A stretch of 32,099 nt of DNA from Candidatus Borkfalkia faecipullorum. GTDB lineage: Bacteria > Bacillota > Clostridia > Christensenellales > Borkfalkiaceae. The notes beneath the pieces are model-generated. The model ran no database searches. It was not told the DNA's origin and saw nothing but the letters and a program-made list of their open reading frames with translations. The DNA lies in the NCBI GenBank assembly GCA_019114245.1, contig DXFX01000072.1, positions 1 to 32,099 of the forward strand. Reading direction: 5' to 3'. Positions 23,203 to 30,207 of this stretch are shown piece by piece. A program made the translations under genes and the position numbers. Positions within the stretch are counted from its first letter, which is position 1. Every line of letters starts with the position of its first letter.

Positions 23203-23763
23203 ATGAAAATCATCCTTGCAAGCGCCAGTCCGCGCAGAAAAGAACTTTTGAAAAAGCTTGTACCAGAATTTGACATTCAGCCCGCTTCGGGGGAGGAATG
23301 TGCAGATCTCACCCTCCCGCCGGAAGAGATCGTCCGCACGCTTGCAGAGCACAAGGCGAAGGAAGTTTTTGCCCTGCACCCGGAAGCGCTCGTGCTGGGC
23401 GCGGATACCATCGTGTGGTTTGGCGGGAAGCTTTTGGGAAAGCCGAAGGACGCGCAGGACGCAAGGGATACGCTGCGCGCGCTCTCGGGCAGACGGCACA
23501 GCGTGTTTACGGGCTGGTGTATTTTGGGGCAGGGCGTGCGCCGCAGCGGCGCCTGCCGTTCGGACGTTCTCTTTCACGAACTGTCCGAGTCCTTCATCGA
23601 CGAATACGTCGCGGGCGGCTCGCCGCTGGACAAGGCGGGCAGTTACGGCATTCAGGACGACGAGCGCCTCGTCGCTAGTTATGAAGGCAGTTACGACAAC
23701 ATTATCGGACTTCCTACGGAAGAATTGCGCACTCAGCTGCGCGGGATCGGGGTATTGAAATGA
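23203..23763 (+). CDS. maf: Maf family nucleoside triphosphate pyrophosphatase
   Basis: 186 residues, typical length. Maf proteins hydrolyse non-canonical or modified dTTP/UTP/CTP to the monophosphate and have been linked to septum control. Diagnostic features: N-terminal LASASPRRKELL (residues 5-16), VLGADTIV with the catalytic Asp near 67, LGKPKD, and SPLDKAGSYGIQ plus GSYDNIIGLPTE near the C-terminus. The start is the only one that keeps the first strand. No Shine-Dalgarno precedes it (TTCTCTCCTTTGTT), which is odd for this window. Its TGA overlaps the next gene's ATG, so maf and the MreB-like gene are cotranslated, echoing the maf-mreB linkage known in many Firmicutes. Confidence 0.92.
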   Translation: MKIILASASPRRKELLKKLVPEFDIQPASGEECADLTLPPEEIVRTLAEHKAKEVFALHPEALVLGADTIVWFGGKLLGKPKDAQDARDTLRALSGRRHSVFTGWCILGQGVRRSGACRSDVLFHELSESFIDEYVAGGSPLDKAGSYGIQDDERLVASYEGSYDNIIGLPTEELRTQLRGIGVLK

Positions 23764-24758
23764 TCAGACTTGCAATCGATTTGGGTTCATCGGTGACAAA
23801 GATCTATAAGATCGGCAGCGGCATCGTGCTTGCGGAGGCAAGCTGTCTCGCCGTGGCGTCCGGCACAAAGACGGTCAAGGCGATCGGCGAGGAGGCGAAA
23901 CAGCTGATCGGCAAGACGGCAGAATTTACCACCATCGTCTTTCCCGTGTTTGAAGCGGACATCGTCAACGAAGAGATGGCGGCCACCATGCTCCGTTACT
24001 TTCTGCAAAAAATCGAGATCGGCAAATCGCAGGCAAGGCGCGCGGAAGTGGTGTTCAACGTTCCCTGCGGCGCGCAGGACGCCTTGCTGGACAAATATTA
24101 CCGCCTTGCGGAAGCGTGCAGCCTCGGCACCGTGAATTTTGTGGAAACGCCTTTCCTGTCCGCGTTCGGGCAGAACCTCACCCTCAACGAGAGTTCCCCC
24201 GTGTTTGTGGTGGACATCGGCGGAGGCAATACAAACATTGCGGCGTTTTCTCTGGACGGGATCATTGCGGGCGTCAGCCTCAACATCGGCGGCGGGAATA
24301 TCGACAGCCACATTATCGACAAAGTTGCCGATTCGTTCAACCTGAAGATCGGGCTTCTTACCAGCGAAAAGCTCAAAGTTACGGCGGCAAGCCTGTACGA
24401 AGCGGACGACGAAAAATCCATCGTCAACGGCAGGGACATCTCCACGGGCAGGCCGCGTTCGGTGGCCGTTTCCTCGTCGGACATTTACGAATGCGCCAAG
24501 GTGTTTGCGGACAAGATCGTGGAATACACCAATCTCGTGCTTGCCAAACTCCCTGCGGAAGTTTCCGCATCCGTCTGGCACACGGGCATTTATCTTTCGG
24601 GCGGCGGCGCTAAACTTATCGGGCTGGACGATTACCTCGCGGACAAACTGCAGATGGACGTCAACCTTGCGGAGGAGCCGATGATGGCGGCGGTGCTCGG
24701 CGGCGGCAGAACGGTGGGCAACGCGGACATTCTGGAAACGGTCCGCATCGATTATTGA
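23760..24758 (+). CDS. MreB-like bacterial actin (rod-shape determinant, divergent)
   Basis: 332 residues, the size of MreB/Mbl. Actin-fold ATP motifs: phosphate-1 RLAIDLGSSVTKIYK, phosphate-2 VFVVDIGGGNTNIAAFS, and adenosine loop IYLSGGGAKLIGLDDYL. AIGEEAKQLIGKT followed by MLRYFLQKI matches the MreB signature AVGxEAKxMxGRTP...MLRYFI. MreB polymerises under the membrane and guides lateral wall synthesis. The sequence departs from standard MreB at several usual positions (for example NFVETPFLSAFGQNL for IEEPMAAAIG), so it may be a paralogue with a different role. The start overlaps maf by 4 nt. mreC and mreD do not follow; a terminator does. Confidence 0.8.
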   Translation: MIRLAIDLGSSVTKIYKIGSGIVLAEASCLAVASGTKTVKAIGEEAKQLIGKTAEFTTIVFPVFEADIVNEEMAATMLRYFLQKIEIGKSQARRAEVVFNVPCGAQDALLDKYYRLAEACSLGTVNFVETPFLSAFGQNLTLNESSPVFVVDIGGGNTNIAAFSLDGIIAGVSLNIGGGNIDSHIIDKVADSFNLKIGLLTSEKLKVTAASLYEADDEKSIVNGRDISTGRPRSVAVSSSDIYECAKVFADKIVEYTNLVLAKLPAEVSASVWHTGIYLSGGGAKLIGLDDYLADKLQMDVNLAEEPMMAAVLGGGRTVGNADILETVRIDY

Positions 24759-24763
24759 AATTT

Positions 24764-24791
24764 CCGCACCCGTACAGGGTGCGGCTTTTTT
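24764..24791 (+). terminator. Intrinsic terminator after the MreB-like gene
   Basis: CCGCACCC-gtaca-GGGTGCGG followed by CTTTTTTG, 5 bp past the stop codon. From here to 24873 I see no further feature. Confidence 0.9.
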
Positions 24792-24873
24792 GTTGCAGGC
24801 CGACCGCAGGCAAGGTATCGATGCAAATTTTGCGAAATCTGCTGTTACGTGTTACTCGTTTTTCTGCGAAGGG

Positions 24874-24902
24874 TTGACCGCCCGCCCTGTTTTTGGTATA
24901 AT
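24874..24902 (+). promoter_or_regulatory. Strong promoter of the frameshifted small gene
   Basis: TTGACC (24874-24879), exactly 17 bp, then TGGTATAAT (consensus hexamer 24897-24902). It is among the best sigma-A promoters in the window and is followed by a GGAGGAG ribosome site. Confidence 0.8.
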
Positions 24903-24930
24903 AATAGGGTAAGCATTTTCGGAGGAGAAG

Positions 24931-25267
24931 ATGGAAAAAGAGATCGTGCGCCTTGCGGAGGAACTCGGGATGGATCCCGATGCGGTGCGCCTGCTGGAAA
25001 ATACGCGCCTCCCGCTCGCGCCCGCGCGAATGCAGGAACTTGCGCAGGCTCTCACCGTACGGGAGAAATACAGCGAGGCGGCCGAGGCGCTTCCGCCTTC
25101 TTTCCGTTCAGGAGGACGACCAGAGCTATAAACAGTGGGTATTCAGAGATCCTTCCCTTGCCCCCGAAAATTTCCCCGAAACGACCTCCCTGCAGAGGAG
25201 CATGAAAAAATTTGTGCTTGCGGGCGGAAAAGTGGGCAGCGGTCACGGGATCTTGCTGAAAAAATAA
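24931..25267 (+). pseudogene. Small unknown gene split by a +1 frameshift
   Basis: A GGAGGAG site and ATG at 24931 open a frame encoding MEKEIVRLAEELGMDPDAVRLLEN... that runs to about residue 58 (EAALPPSF region), after which its own frame soon stops at 25131. The +1 frame continues VQEDDQSYKQWVFRDPSLAPENF...GGKVGSGHGILLKK to a TAA at 25265-25267. Joined near TTTCCG at about 25102, the two give a coherent soluble protein of about 111 residues. Both halves have normal amino-acid composition, unlike the arginine-rich shadow halves. It may be a recent loss-of-function mutation, a sequencing error, or programmed frameshifting. I do not recognise the protein. Confidence 0.55.
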
Positions 25268-25334
25268 ACAGGTTAAAAAGTTTTGCAAAAGGAAAACGAG
25301 GGCAGCAAACCGCCTTTGCGCCTTTTGCGGGAGC

Positions 25335-25362
25335 TTGACAAATTGATCGCCTGTTTTATAAA
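25335..25362 (+). promoter_or_regulatory. Promoter of ddh
   Basis: Consensus TTGACA (25335-25340), 16 bp, TATAAA (25357-25362). Ribosome site AAGGGAGAG precedes the ATG. Confidence 0.65.
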
Positions 25363-25394
25363 CTGATAAAAAATTTATCCGAAGGGAGAGCATT

Positions 25395-26375
25395 ATGCAG
25401 AAAATCAGATTGGGAATTGTAGGGTACGGCAACCTCGGCAGGGGCGTGCAGTACGCGGCGGCACAGAATCAGGACGTGGAAGTCGTGGCAGTGTTTACGC
25501 GCAGGGATCCCGCATCCGTGCGCACGGTTCTGCCCGTCAAAGTGGAAAAGTATGACGACATGAAAAATTACGTCGGCAAGATCGACGTGATGATCCTTTG
25601 CGGCGGCAGCGCTACCGACCTGCCCGAGCAGTCCGTGCAGGTGGTAAAACTGTTCAACACGGTAGACAGTTTCGATACCCATGCCAACATTCCCGCCTAT
25701 TTTGAAAAGCTGGACGCCGCGGCAAAACAGAGCGGCAACCTGGGCGCCATGAGCATCGGCTGGGACCCCGGTCTGTTCTCTCTTGCCCGCATTTATTTCG
25801 GTTCGTCCCTCACAGACGGCAGTACATATACCTTCTGGGGCAAGGGGGTCAGCCAGGGCCATTCGGACGCCATCCGCAGGGTAAAGGGCGTCAAGGACGC
25901 ACGCCAGTACACCGTCCCCGTGCAGAGCGCGCTCGACCGCGTCCGTGCGGGCGAAAATCCCGAACTTTCCACGCGCGAAAAGCACACGCGCGAATGCTAT
26001 GTCGTCGCGGAAGAGGGCGCCGATCTCGCGCGCATCGAGCGTGAGATCAAGGAAATGCCCAACTATTTTGCTGATTACGACACCACCGTGCATTTTATTT
26101 CGGAAGAGGAACTGCGCCGCGACCACAGCGGCATTCCGCACGGCGGATTTGTGCTTCGTTCGGGCAAGTCCATGACGGGGAACAACTTCCTGATGGAGTT
26201 TTCCCTCAAGCTGGACAGCAACCCCGAATTTACTTCCTCCGTCCTCGTGGCGTACGCCCGCGCGGTGGTCCGCCTGCACGCGGAGGGAAAAACGGGCGCC
26301 GTCACCGCGTTTGACGTCGCGCCCAAATATCTTTCCCCGCTTTCGGAAGAAGAACAGCGCAAACAGCTGCTCTGA
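25395..26375 (+). CDS. ddh: meso-Diaminopimelate dehydrogenase
   Basis: 326 residues, normal length. It converts tetrahydrodipicolinate, ammonia and NADPH to meso-diaminopimelate in one step, supplying lysine and peptidoglycan and bypassing the acylated four-step branch. The nucleotide fold is RLGIVGYGNLGRGV. Conserved substrate and dimer motifs follow: CGGSATDLPEQ, TVDSFDTHANIP, GWDPGLFS, FWGKGVSQGHSDAIRRVKGV, HTRECYVV, and IPHGGFVL. The closest well-known relative in memory is Corynebacterium Ddh, with collinear motifs. It is monocistronic, between its own promoter and the terminator at 26382. No other lysine gene is in the window. Confidence 0.95.
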   Translation: MQKIRLGIVGYGNLGRGVQYAAAQNQDVEVVAVFTRRDPASVRTVLPVKVEKYDDMKNYVGKIDVMILCGGSATDLPEQSVQVVKLFNTVDSFDTHANIPAYFEKLDAAAKQSGNLGAMSIGWDPGLFSLARIYFGSSLTDGSTYTFWGKGVSQGHSDAIRRVKGVKDARQYTVPVQSALDRVRAGENPELSTREKHTRECYVVAEEGADLARIEREIKEMPNYFADYDTTVHFISEEELRRDHSGIPHGGFVLRSGKSMTGNNFLMEFSLKLDSNPEFTSSVLVAYARAVVRLHAEGKTGAVTAFDVAPKYLSPLSEEEQRKQLL

Positions 26376-26381
26376 TCGCAG

Positions 26382-26409
26382 ACCCGCACAACTTCTGTGC
26401 GGGTTTTTG
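26382..26409 (+). terminator. Intrinsic terminator after ddh
   Basis: ACCCGCACA-acttc-TGTGCGGGT followed by TTTTG, immediately after the ddh stop codon. Confidence 0.9.
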
Positions 26410-26427
26410 TGTTTTTCCTGTGTATGA

Positions 26428-26507
26428 TTATGCGCATAAATGTATAAATTATCGCAGAAAAACGTGAAATTTTACATTTTTCGCGCGAATTTTGGCAAAA
26501 ATTGCGC
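26428..26507. promoter_or_regulatory. Palindromes upstream of the paaK-ior promoter (candidate operators)
   Basis: A perfect 12-bp palindrome TTATGCGCATAA lies at 26428-26439. A longer imperfect inverted repeat, GCGCGAATTTT-ggca-AAAATTGCGC (about 26482-26507), ends 8 bp before the -35. Placement suits an activator or repressor of the aryl-acid operon. The protein that binds is not encoded in the window; the ACT protein has no DNA-binding domain. Confidence 0.35.
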
Positions 26508-26514
26508 AAAGCTA

Positions 26515-26543
26515 TTGCATAAATTAAATAAACATGGTATAAT
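26515..26543 (+). promoter_or_regulatory. Promoter of the paaK-iorAB-paaK-ACT operon
   Basis: TTGCAT (26515-26520), 17 bp, then TGGTATAAT (hexamer 26538-26543). The leader to the first ATG is about 40 nt with GGGGGAGAGG as ribosome site. Confidence 0.75.
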
Positions 26544-26590
26544 TATTTTTAACAGGTTCCCGCAACGGGAACGGGGGAGAGGTTATTGCC

Positions 26591-27883
26591 ATGTTCAGTC
26601 CTGAAATAGAAAAGATCGACAGAAAATCGCTGCGGGAAATGCAGCTGGAGCGTCTGAAACACATTGTCCGCTATTGCTATGAAAACGTTCCTATGTACAA
26701 GAGGCGTTTCGATGAGATCGGACTGAAACCCGAACACATCAAGACGCTCAAAGACATCGAGCTGATCCCTTACACGACAAAGGACGATCTGCGGGACAAT
26801 TATCCCTTCGGTCTGTTTGCCGTTCCCATGAAAAAGATCATCCGACTGCACGCGTCCAGCGGCACGACGGGCAAACCCATCGTGGGCGGCTATACGCGCG
26901 CCGATCTGGACAACTGGTCCACCTGCATTGCGCGCATCCTCACCATGGCGGGCGCGACGGATGAGGACATCTTTCAGGTGTCTTTCGGGTACGGACTGTT
27001 TACGGGCGGATTCGGATTGCACTACGGGGTGGAAAAGCTGGGCGCCACCGTCGTTCCCGTATCGTCGGGAAATACGGAGCGGCAGCTCATGCTCATGCGC
27101 GATTTCGGCGCCACGGCGCTCATCGCCACGCCCAGCTATGCCATGTACCTTGCGGAAACGGCGAAGCGGGAGGGGATCTTGCAGGACTTGAAGATCCGCC
27201 TCGTCTGTATGGGTGCGGAAGCTTCCACGGCGGAAACGCACGAATCCCTGCAAAAGCTGTTCGGCGCCTTTCCCACGGAAAATTACGGGCTCACCGAAGT
27301 GGGCGGCCCCGGCGTTGCGGGCGAATGCCGCGAAAAGGCGGGAATGCACATCAACGAGGATATGTTTTATCCCGAGATCGTGGACATGGAACACAACAAA
27401 GTTCTTTCGGAAGGGGAACAGGGAGAAATGGTCATTACCACCCTCGTCAAGGAGGGAATGCCCGTCCTGCGCTATCGCACCAAGGACATCACCTCCCTCA
27501 CCTACGAGCCGTGCAAGTGCGGCAGGACGACGGCGAGAATGTCCCGCGTGGTCGGCAGGACGGACGATATGCTCATCATCCGCGGGGTCAACGTGTTCCC
27601 GTCCCAGATCGAGAGCGTGCTGATGGGCATGGACGAGCTCGGCAAGACGTACGAGATCATCGTGGACAGGGTCAATTACATGGACACGCTGGAAGTCCAC
27701 GTGGAAGTGGACGACGCCAGCCTTCTCACCGACTATTTCAAGCTGGAAGAGCTGGTGGCAAAAATCAAGCACAAATTGCGCGTGGTATTGCAGATCGACG
27801 TCAAAGTCAAGCTGGTAGAGCCTTTCTCCATCAGGCGTTCGGAAGGAAAGGTCAAACGCGTTACCGATCTTCGCAAAAAATAA
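26591..27883 (+). CDS. paaK: Phenylacetate-CoA ligase, PaaK type (first copy)
   Basis: 430 residues of the adenylate-forming (ANL) superfamily, the size of PaaK. It joins an aryl acetate and CoA with ATP to AMP, or works in reverse on the aryl-acetyl-CoA made by IorAB. The ATP-binding P-loop is HASSGTTGKPIVGGYT (87-101). FGYGLFTGGFGLHYG, ENYGLTEVGGPGVAGEC, LRYRTKDIT, and the C-terminal DDMLIIRGVNVFPSQIE with SIRRSEGKVKRVTD follow in the normal order. A CxCGRT element (PCKCGRTTARM) is intact. It opens the operon 30 nt before iorA. Which aryl acid is used (phenyl-, hydroxyphenyl- or indoleacetate) is not determinable. Confidence 0.92.
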   Translation: MFSPEIEKIDRKSLREMQLERLKHIVRYCYENVPMYKRRFDEIGLKPEHIKTLKDIELIPYTTKDDLRDNYPFGLFAVPMKKIIRLHASSGTTGKPIVGGYTRADLDNWSTCIARILTMAGATDEDIFQVSFGYGLFTGGFGLHYGVEKLGATVVPVSSGNTERQLMLMRDFGATALIATPSYAMYLAETAKREGILQDLKIRLVCMGAEASTAETHESLQKLFGAFPTENYGLTEVGGPGVAGECREKAGMHINEDMFYPEIVDMEHNKVLSEGEQGEMVITTLVKEGMPVLRYRTKDITSLTYEPCKCGRTTARMSRVVGRTDDMLIIRGVNVFPSQIESVLMGMDELGKTYEIIVDRVNYMDTLEVHVEVDDASLLTDYFKLEELVAKIKHKLRVVLQIDVKVKLVEPFSIRRSEGKVKRVTDLRKK

Positions 27884-27913
27884 TCGAAAAAAATTCAGGT
27901 CAGGTCATCAATT

Positions 27914-29629
27914 ATGAAAAAACTGTTATTGGGCGATTTTGCCGTTGCGCGCGGCGCATGGGAAGCGGGCGTGCAGGTTGCCGCCGCCTATCCCGGCACG
28001 CCGTCTACCGAGATCACGGAAGAGCTTGCCCGCTATGACGACGTGTACAGCGAATGGTCCCCCAACGAAAAAGTGGCGTTGGAAGTGGGCATAGGCGCGT
28101 CCCTGCGCGGGGTGCGCACCATCGTATCCATGAAGCACGTGGGGCTCAATGTCGCCTGCGACCCGCTCTTTACGGCGTCTTACACGGGCGTGAACGGCGG
28201 GCTCGTCGTTGCGGTCGCGGACGATCCTTCCGTATTCTCTTCGCAGAACGAGCAGGATACTCGTCTCACCGCGGTCAGCGCGCAGGTCCCCGTGCTCGAA
28301 CCCTCCGATTCGCAGGAAGCCAAGGATTTTACAAAGTTTGCCTTCGAGCTTTCGGAAAAGTACGATACGCCCGTCATTTTGCGGCTCACCACCCGCGTGG
28401 CGCACTCGCAGAGCCTTGTCGAGCTGTGCGAGCGGGAAGAGCATCCCGCAAAGCCGTACGAGCGCAACATTGCCAAGTACGTCATGATGCCCGCCAACGC
28501 GCGCGTCAAACACGTCGTCGTGGAGGAGCGCACTGAAAAACTTTCCGAAGATTCCAACGGTTTTTCCGTCAACCGCATCGAAGAGGGGAGCAAGGAGCTC
28601 GGTATCATCTGTTCGGGCGGCGTGTACCAGTATGTGAAAGAGGCGCTGCCGCAGGCGTCCGTACTCAAACTGGGTACGGTGTGGCCGCTCCCGTACAAAC
28701 TCATCGAGCGCTTTGCAAAGAGCGTAAAGCGCTGTATCGTCGCGGAAGAACTGGCGCCCCATCTGGAAACGCAGATCAAGGCGCACGGCATTGCGGTGGA
28801 AGGGAAAAACATTTTCCCGCGGTGCGGCGAATTTACCGCCAACCTCATCCGCAAATGCGTTCTGGGCGAACAGACGGAAATAAAGAGCCATTCCGTCCCC
28901 GCCCGTCCCCCCGTGCTCTGCGCGGGCTGCCCGCACCGCGGCGTGTTCTATGTGCTCTCCAAGCTCAAACTCAACGTTCTGGGCGACATCGGCTGTTATA
29001 CGCTGGGCGCCGTTCCGCCGCTCGGGTCGATGGACGCCGTCGTCTGCATGGGCGCAAGCATCGGCATGGCGATCGGCTTTGAAAAGGCGGATCCCGAAGC
29101 GCACAGGCATTCGGTTGCGGTCATCGGCGATTCCACCTTTATCCACAGCGGCATCACGGGGCTCATCGACGCCGTATATAACAAGGCGAAAGTCACCGTC
29201 ATCATTCTCGACAACCGCACGACGGGCATGACGGGGCATCAGAACCACCCCGCCACGGGCAAGACCATCAAAAACGAACCTACATACGAACTCGACCTCG
29301 CGGAGGTCTGCCGCGCCGTCGGCGTGCGAGACGTCGTCACCGTCGATCCGGGCGATCTGAAAGCCACCGAACAGGCGGTGAAAGACGCGCTTTCCCATGA
29401 GGAAGTTTCCGTGGTCATTGCAAAGCGTCCCTGTGTCCTGCTCACCAAAAAGCTGTACCGCGGATTTCAGGTGAACGGCAACTGCAAAAAGTGCAAGGCG
29501 TGCCTCAAGCTCGGCTGTCCCGCCATTGTCAACGGCAAGGAGGGGATCTCCATCGACGTATCCCTGTGCACCGAATGCGGACTGTGCCAGGGCGTGTGCA
29601 AATTCAATGCGATCGAGGGGAGGGACTGA
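27914..29629 (+). CDS. iorA: Indolepyruvate:ferredoxin oxidoreductase, alpha subunit
   Basis: 571 residues. With IorB it oxidatively decarboxylates indolepyruvate and other aryl 2-oxoacids to aryl-acetyl-CoA, CO2 and reduced ferredoxin. The N-terminal half is the 2-oxoacid:ferredoxin oxidoreductase pyrimidine domain (GDFAVARGAWEAGVQVAAAYPGTPSTEI). The TPP-binding half has LCAGCPHRGVFYVL, GDIGCYTLGAVPPLG, and IGDSTFIHSGITGLID with DNRTTGMTGHQ as the metal/diphosphate site. The C-terminus holds two [4Fe-4S] motifs, NCKKCKACLKLGCPAI and CTECGLCQGVCKFNAI. The ribosome site is weak (CAGGT). One nucleotide separates it from iorB. The 572-residue ORF on the opposite strand is a shadow. Confidence 0.96.
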   Translation: MKKLLLGDFAVARGAWEAGVQVAAAYPGTPSTEITEELARYDDVYSEWSPNEKVALEVGIGASLRGVRTIVSMKHVGLNVACDPLFTASYTGVNGGLVVAVADDPSVFSSQNEQDTRLTAVSAQVPVLEPSDSQEAKDFTKFAFELSEKYDTPVILRLTTRVAHSQSLVELCEREEHPAKPYERNIAKYVMMPANARVKHVVVEERTEKLSEDSNGFSVNRIEEGSKELGIICSGGVYQYVKEALPQASVLKLGTVWPLPYKLIERFAKSVKRCIVAEELAPHLETQIKAHGIAVEGKNIFPRCGEFTANLIRKCVLGEQTEIKSHSVPARPPVLCAGCPHRGVFYVLSKLKLNVLGDIGCYTLGAVPPLGSMDAVVCMGASIGMAIGFEKADPEAHRHSVAVIGDSTFIHSGITGLIDAVYNKAKVTVIILDNRTTGMTGHQNHPATGKTIKNEPTYELDLAEVCRAVGVRDVVTVDPGDLKATEQAVKDALSHEEVSVVIAKRPCVLLTKKLYRGFQVNGNCKKCKACLKLGCPAIVNGKEGISIDVSLCTECGLCQGVCKFNAIEGRD

Positions 29630-29630
29630 T

Positions 29631-30182
29631 ATGGATATACTCATTGTCGGCGTCGGCGGTCAGGGGACCCTGCTTGCCAGCCGCGTTCTCGGAAAATACG
29701 CACTGGACAAGGGATTTGACGTCAAGCTCAGCGAAGTGCACGGCATGGCGCAGCGGGGCGGCAGCGTGATGACTTACGTCCGTATCGGCGAAAAGATCGC
29801 CTCTCCCATCATCGACGAGGGGCGGGCAGATCTCATCCTCGCCTTTGAAAAGCTGGAAGCCCTGCGCTATCTCCATTACCTCAAAGAGGGGGGAGAAACG
29901 CTCTATTCCACGCAGGAGATCATGCCCATGCCCGTCGTGACGGGCGCGGCGGAGTATCCGCAGGGCATCGAAGCGCTCCTGCCGGGTACGGGCGTGGACG
30001 CGCTCGCGCTCGCGCTGGAAGCGGGCAACGCAAAGGCGGCAAATTCCGTCATGCTCGGCGCGCTCTGCAAAAAGATGGGGCTGGACAGGCAGGCGTTTGA
30101 AGAAGCCCTGCTTGCAAGCATCCCGCAAAAAACCATCGAAATGAATAAAAAGGCGTTTGAACTCGGTTACAGCGCAGTCTAA
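29631..30182 (+). CDS. iorB: Indolepyruvate:ferredoxin oxidoreductase, beta subunit
   Basis: 183 residues from the ATG at 29631, which follows GAGGGGAGGGA and the iorA stop by one base; the tracked start lies in the iorA ferredoxin region. It is the gamma-type domain of 2-oxoacid:ferredoxin oxidoreductases: ILIVGVGGQGTLLASRVLG at the N-terminus and the signature SEVHGMAQRGGSVMTYVRIG. It pairs with IorA to complete the active dimer of dimers. The C-terminal NAKAANSVMLGALCKKMGL and PQKTIEMNKKAFELG are also typical. Standard iorAB organisation, here wedged between two ligase genes. Confidence 0.95.
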   Translation: MDILIVGVGGQGTLLASRVLGKYALDKGFDVKLSEVHGMAQRGGSVMTYVRIGEKIASPIIDEGRADLILAFEKLEALRYLHYLKEGGETLYSTQEIMPMPVVTGAAEYPQGIEALLPGTGVDALALALEAGNAKAANSVMLGALCKKMGLDRQAFEEALLASIPQKTIEMNKKAFELGYSAV

Positions 30183-30207
30183 ACGCTTACGGATAACGGA
30201 GAAAATG

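Noticed and set aside
27926-29644. 572-residue minus-strand ORF opposite iorA
   Set aside because: Exact antisense of a clearly identified gene; no ribosome site or recognisable domain.
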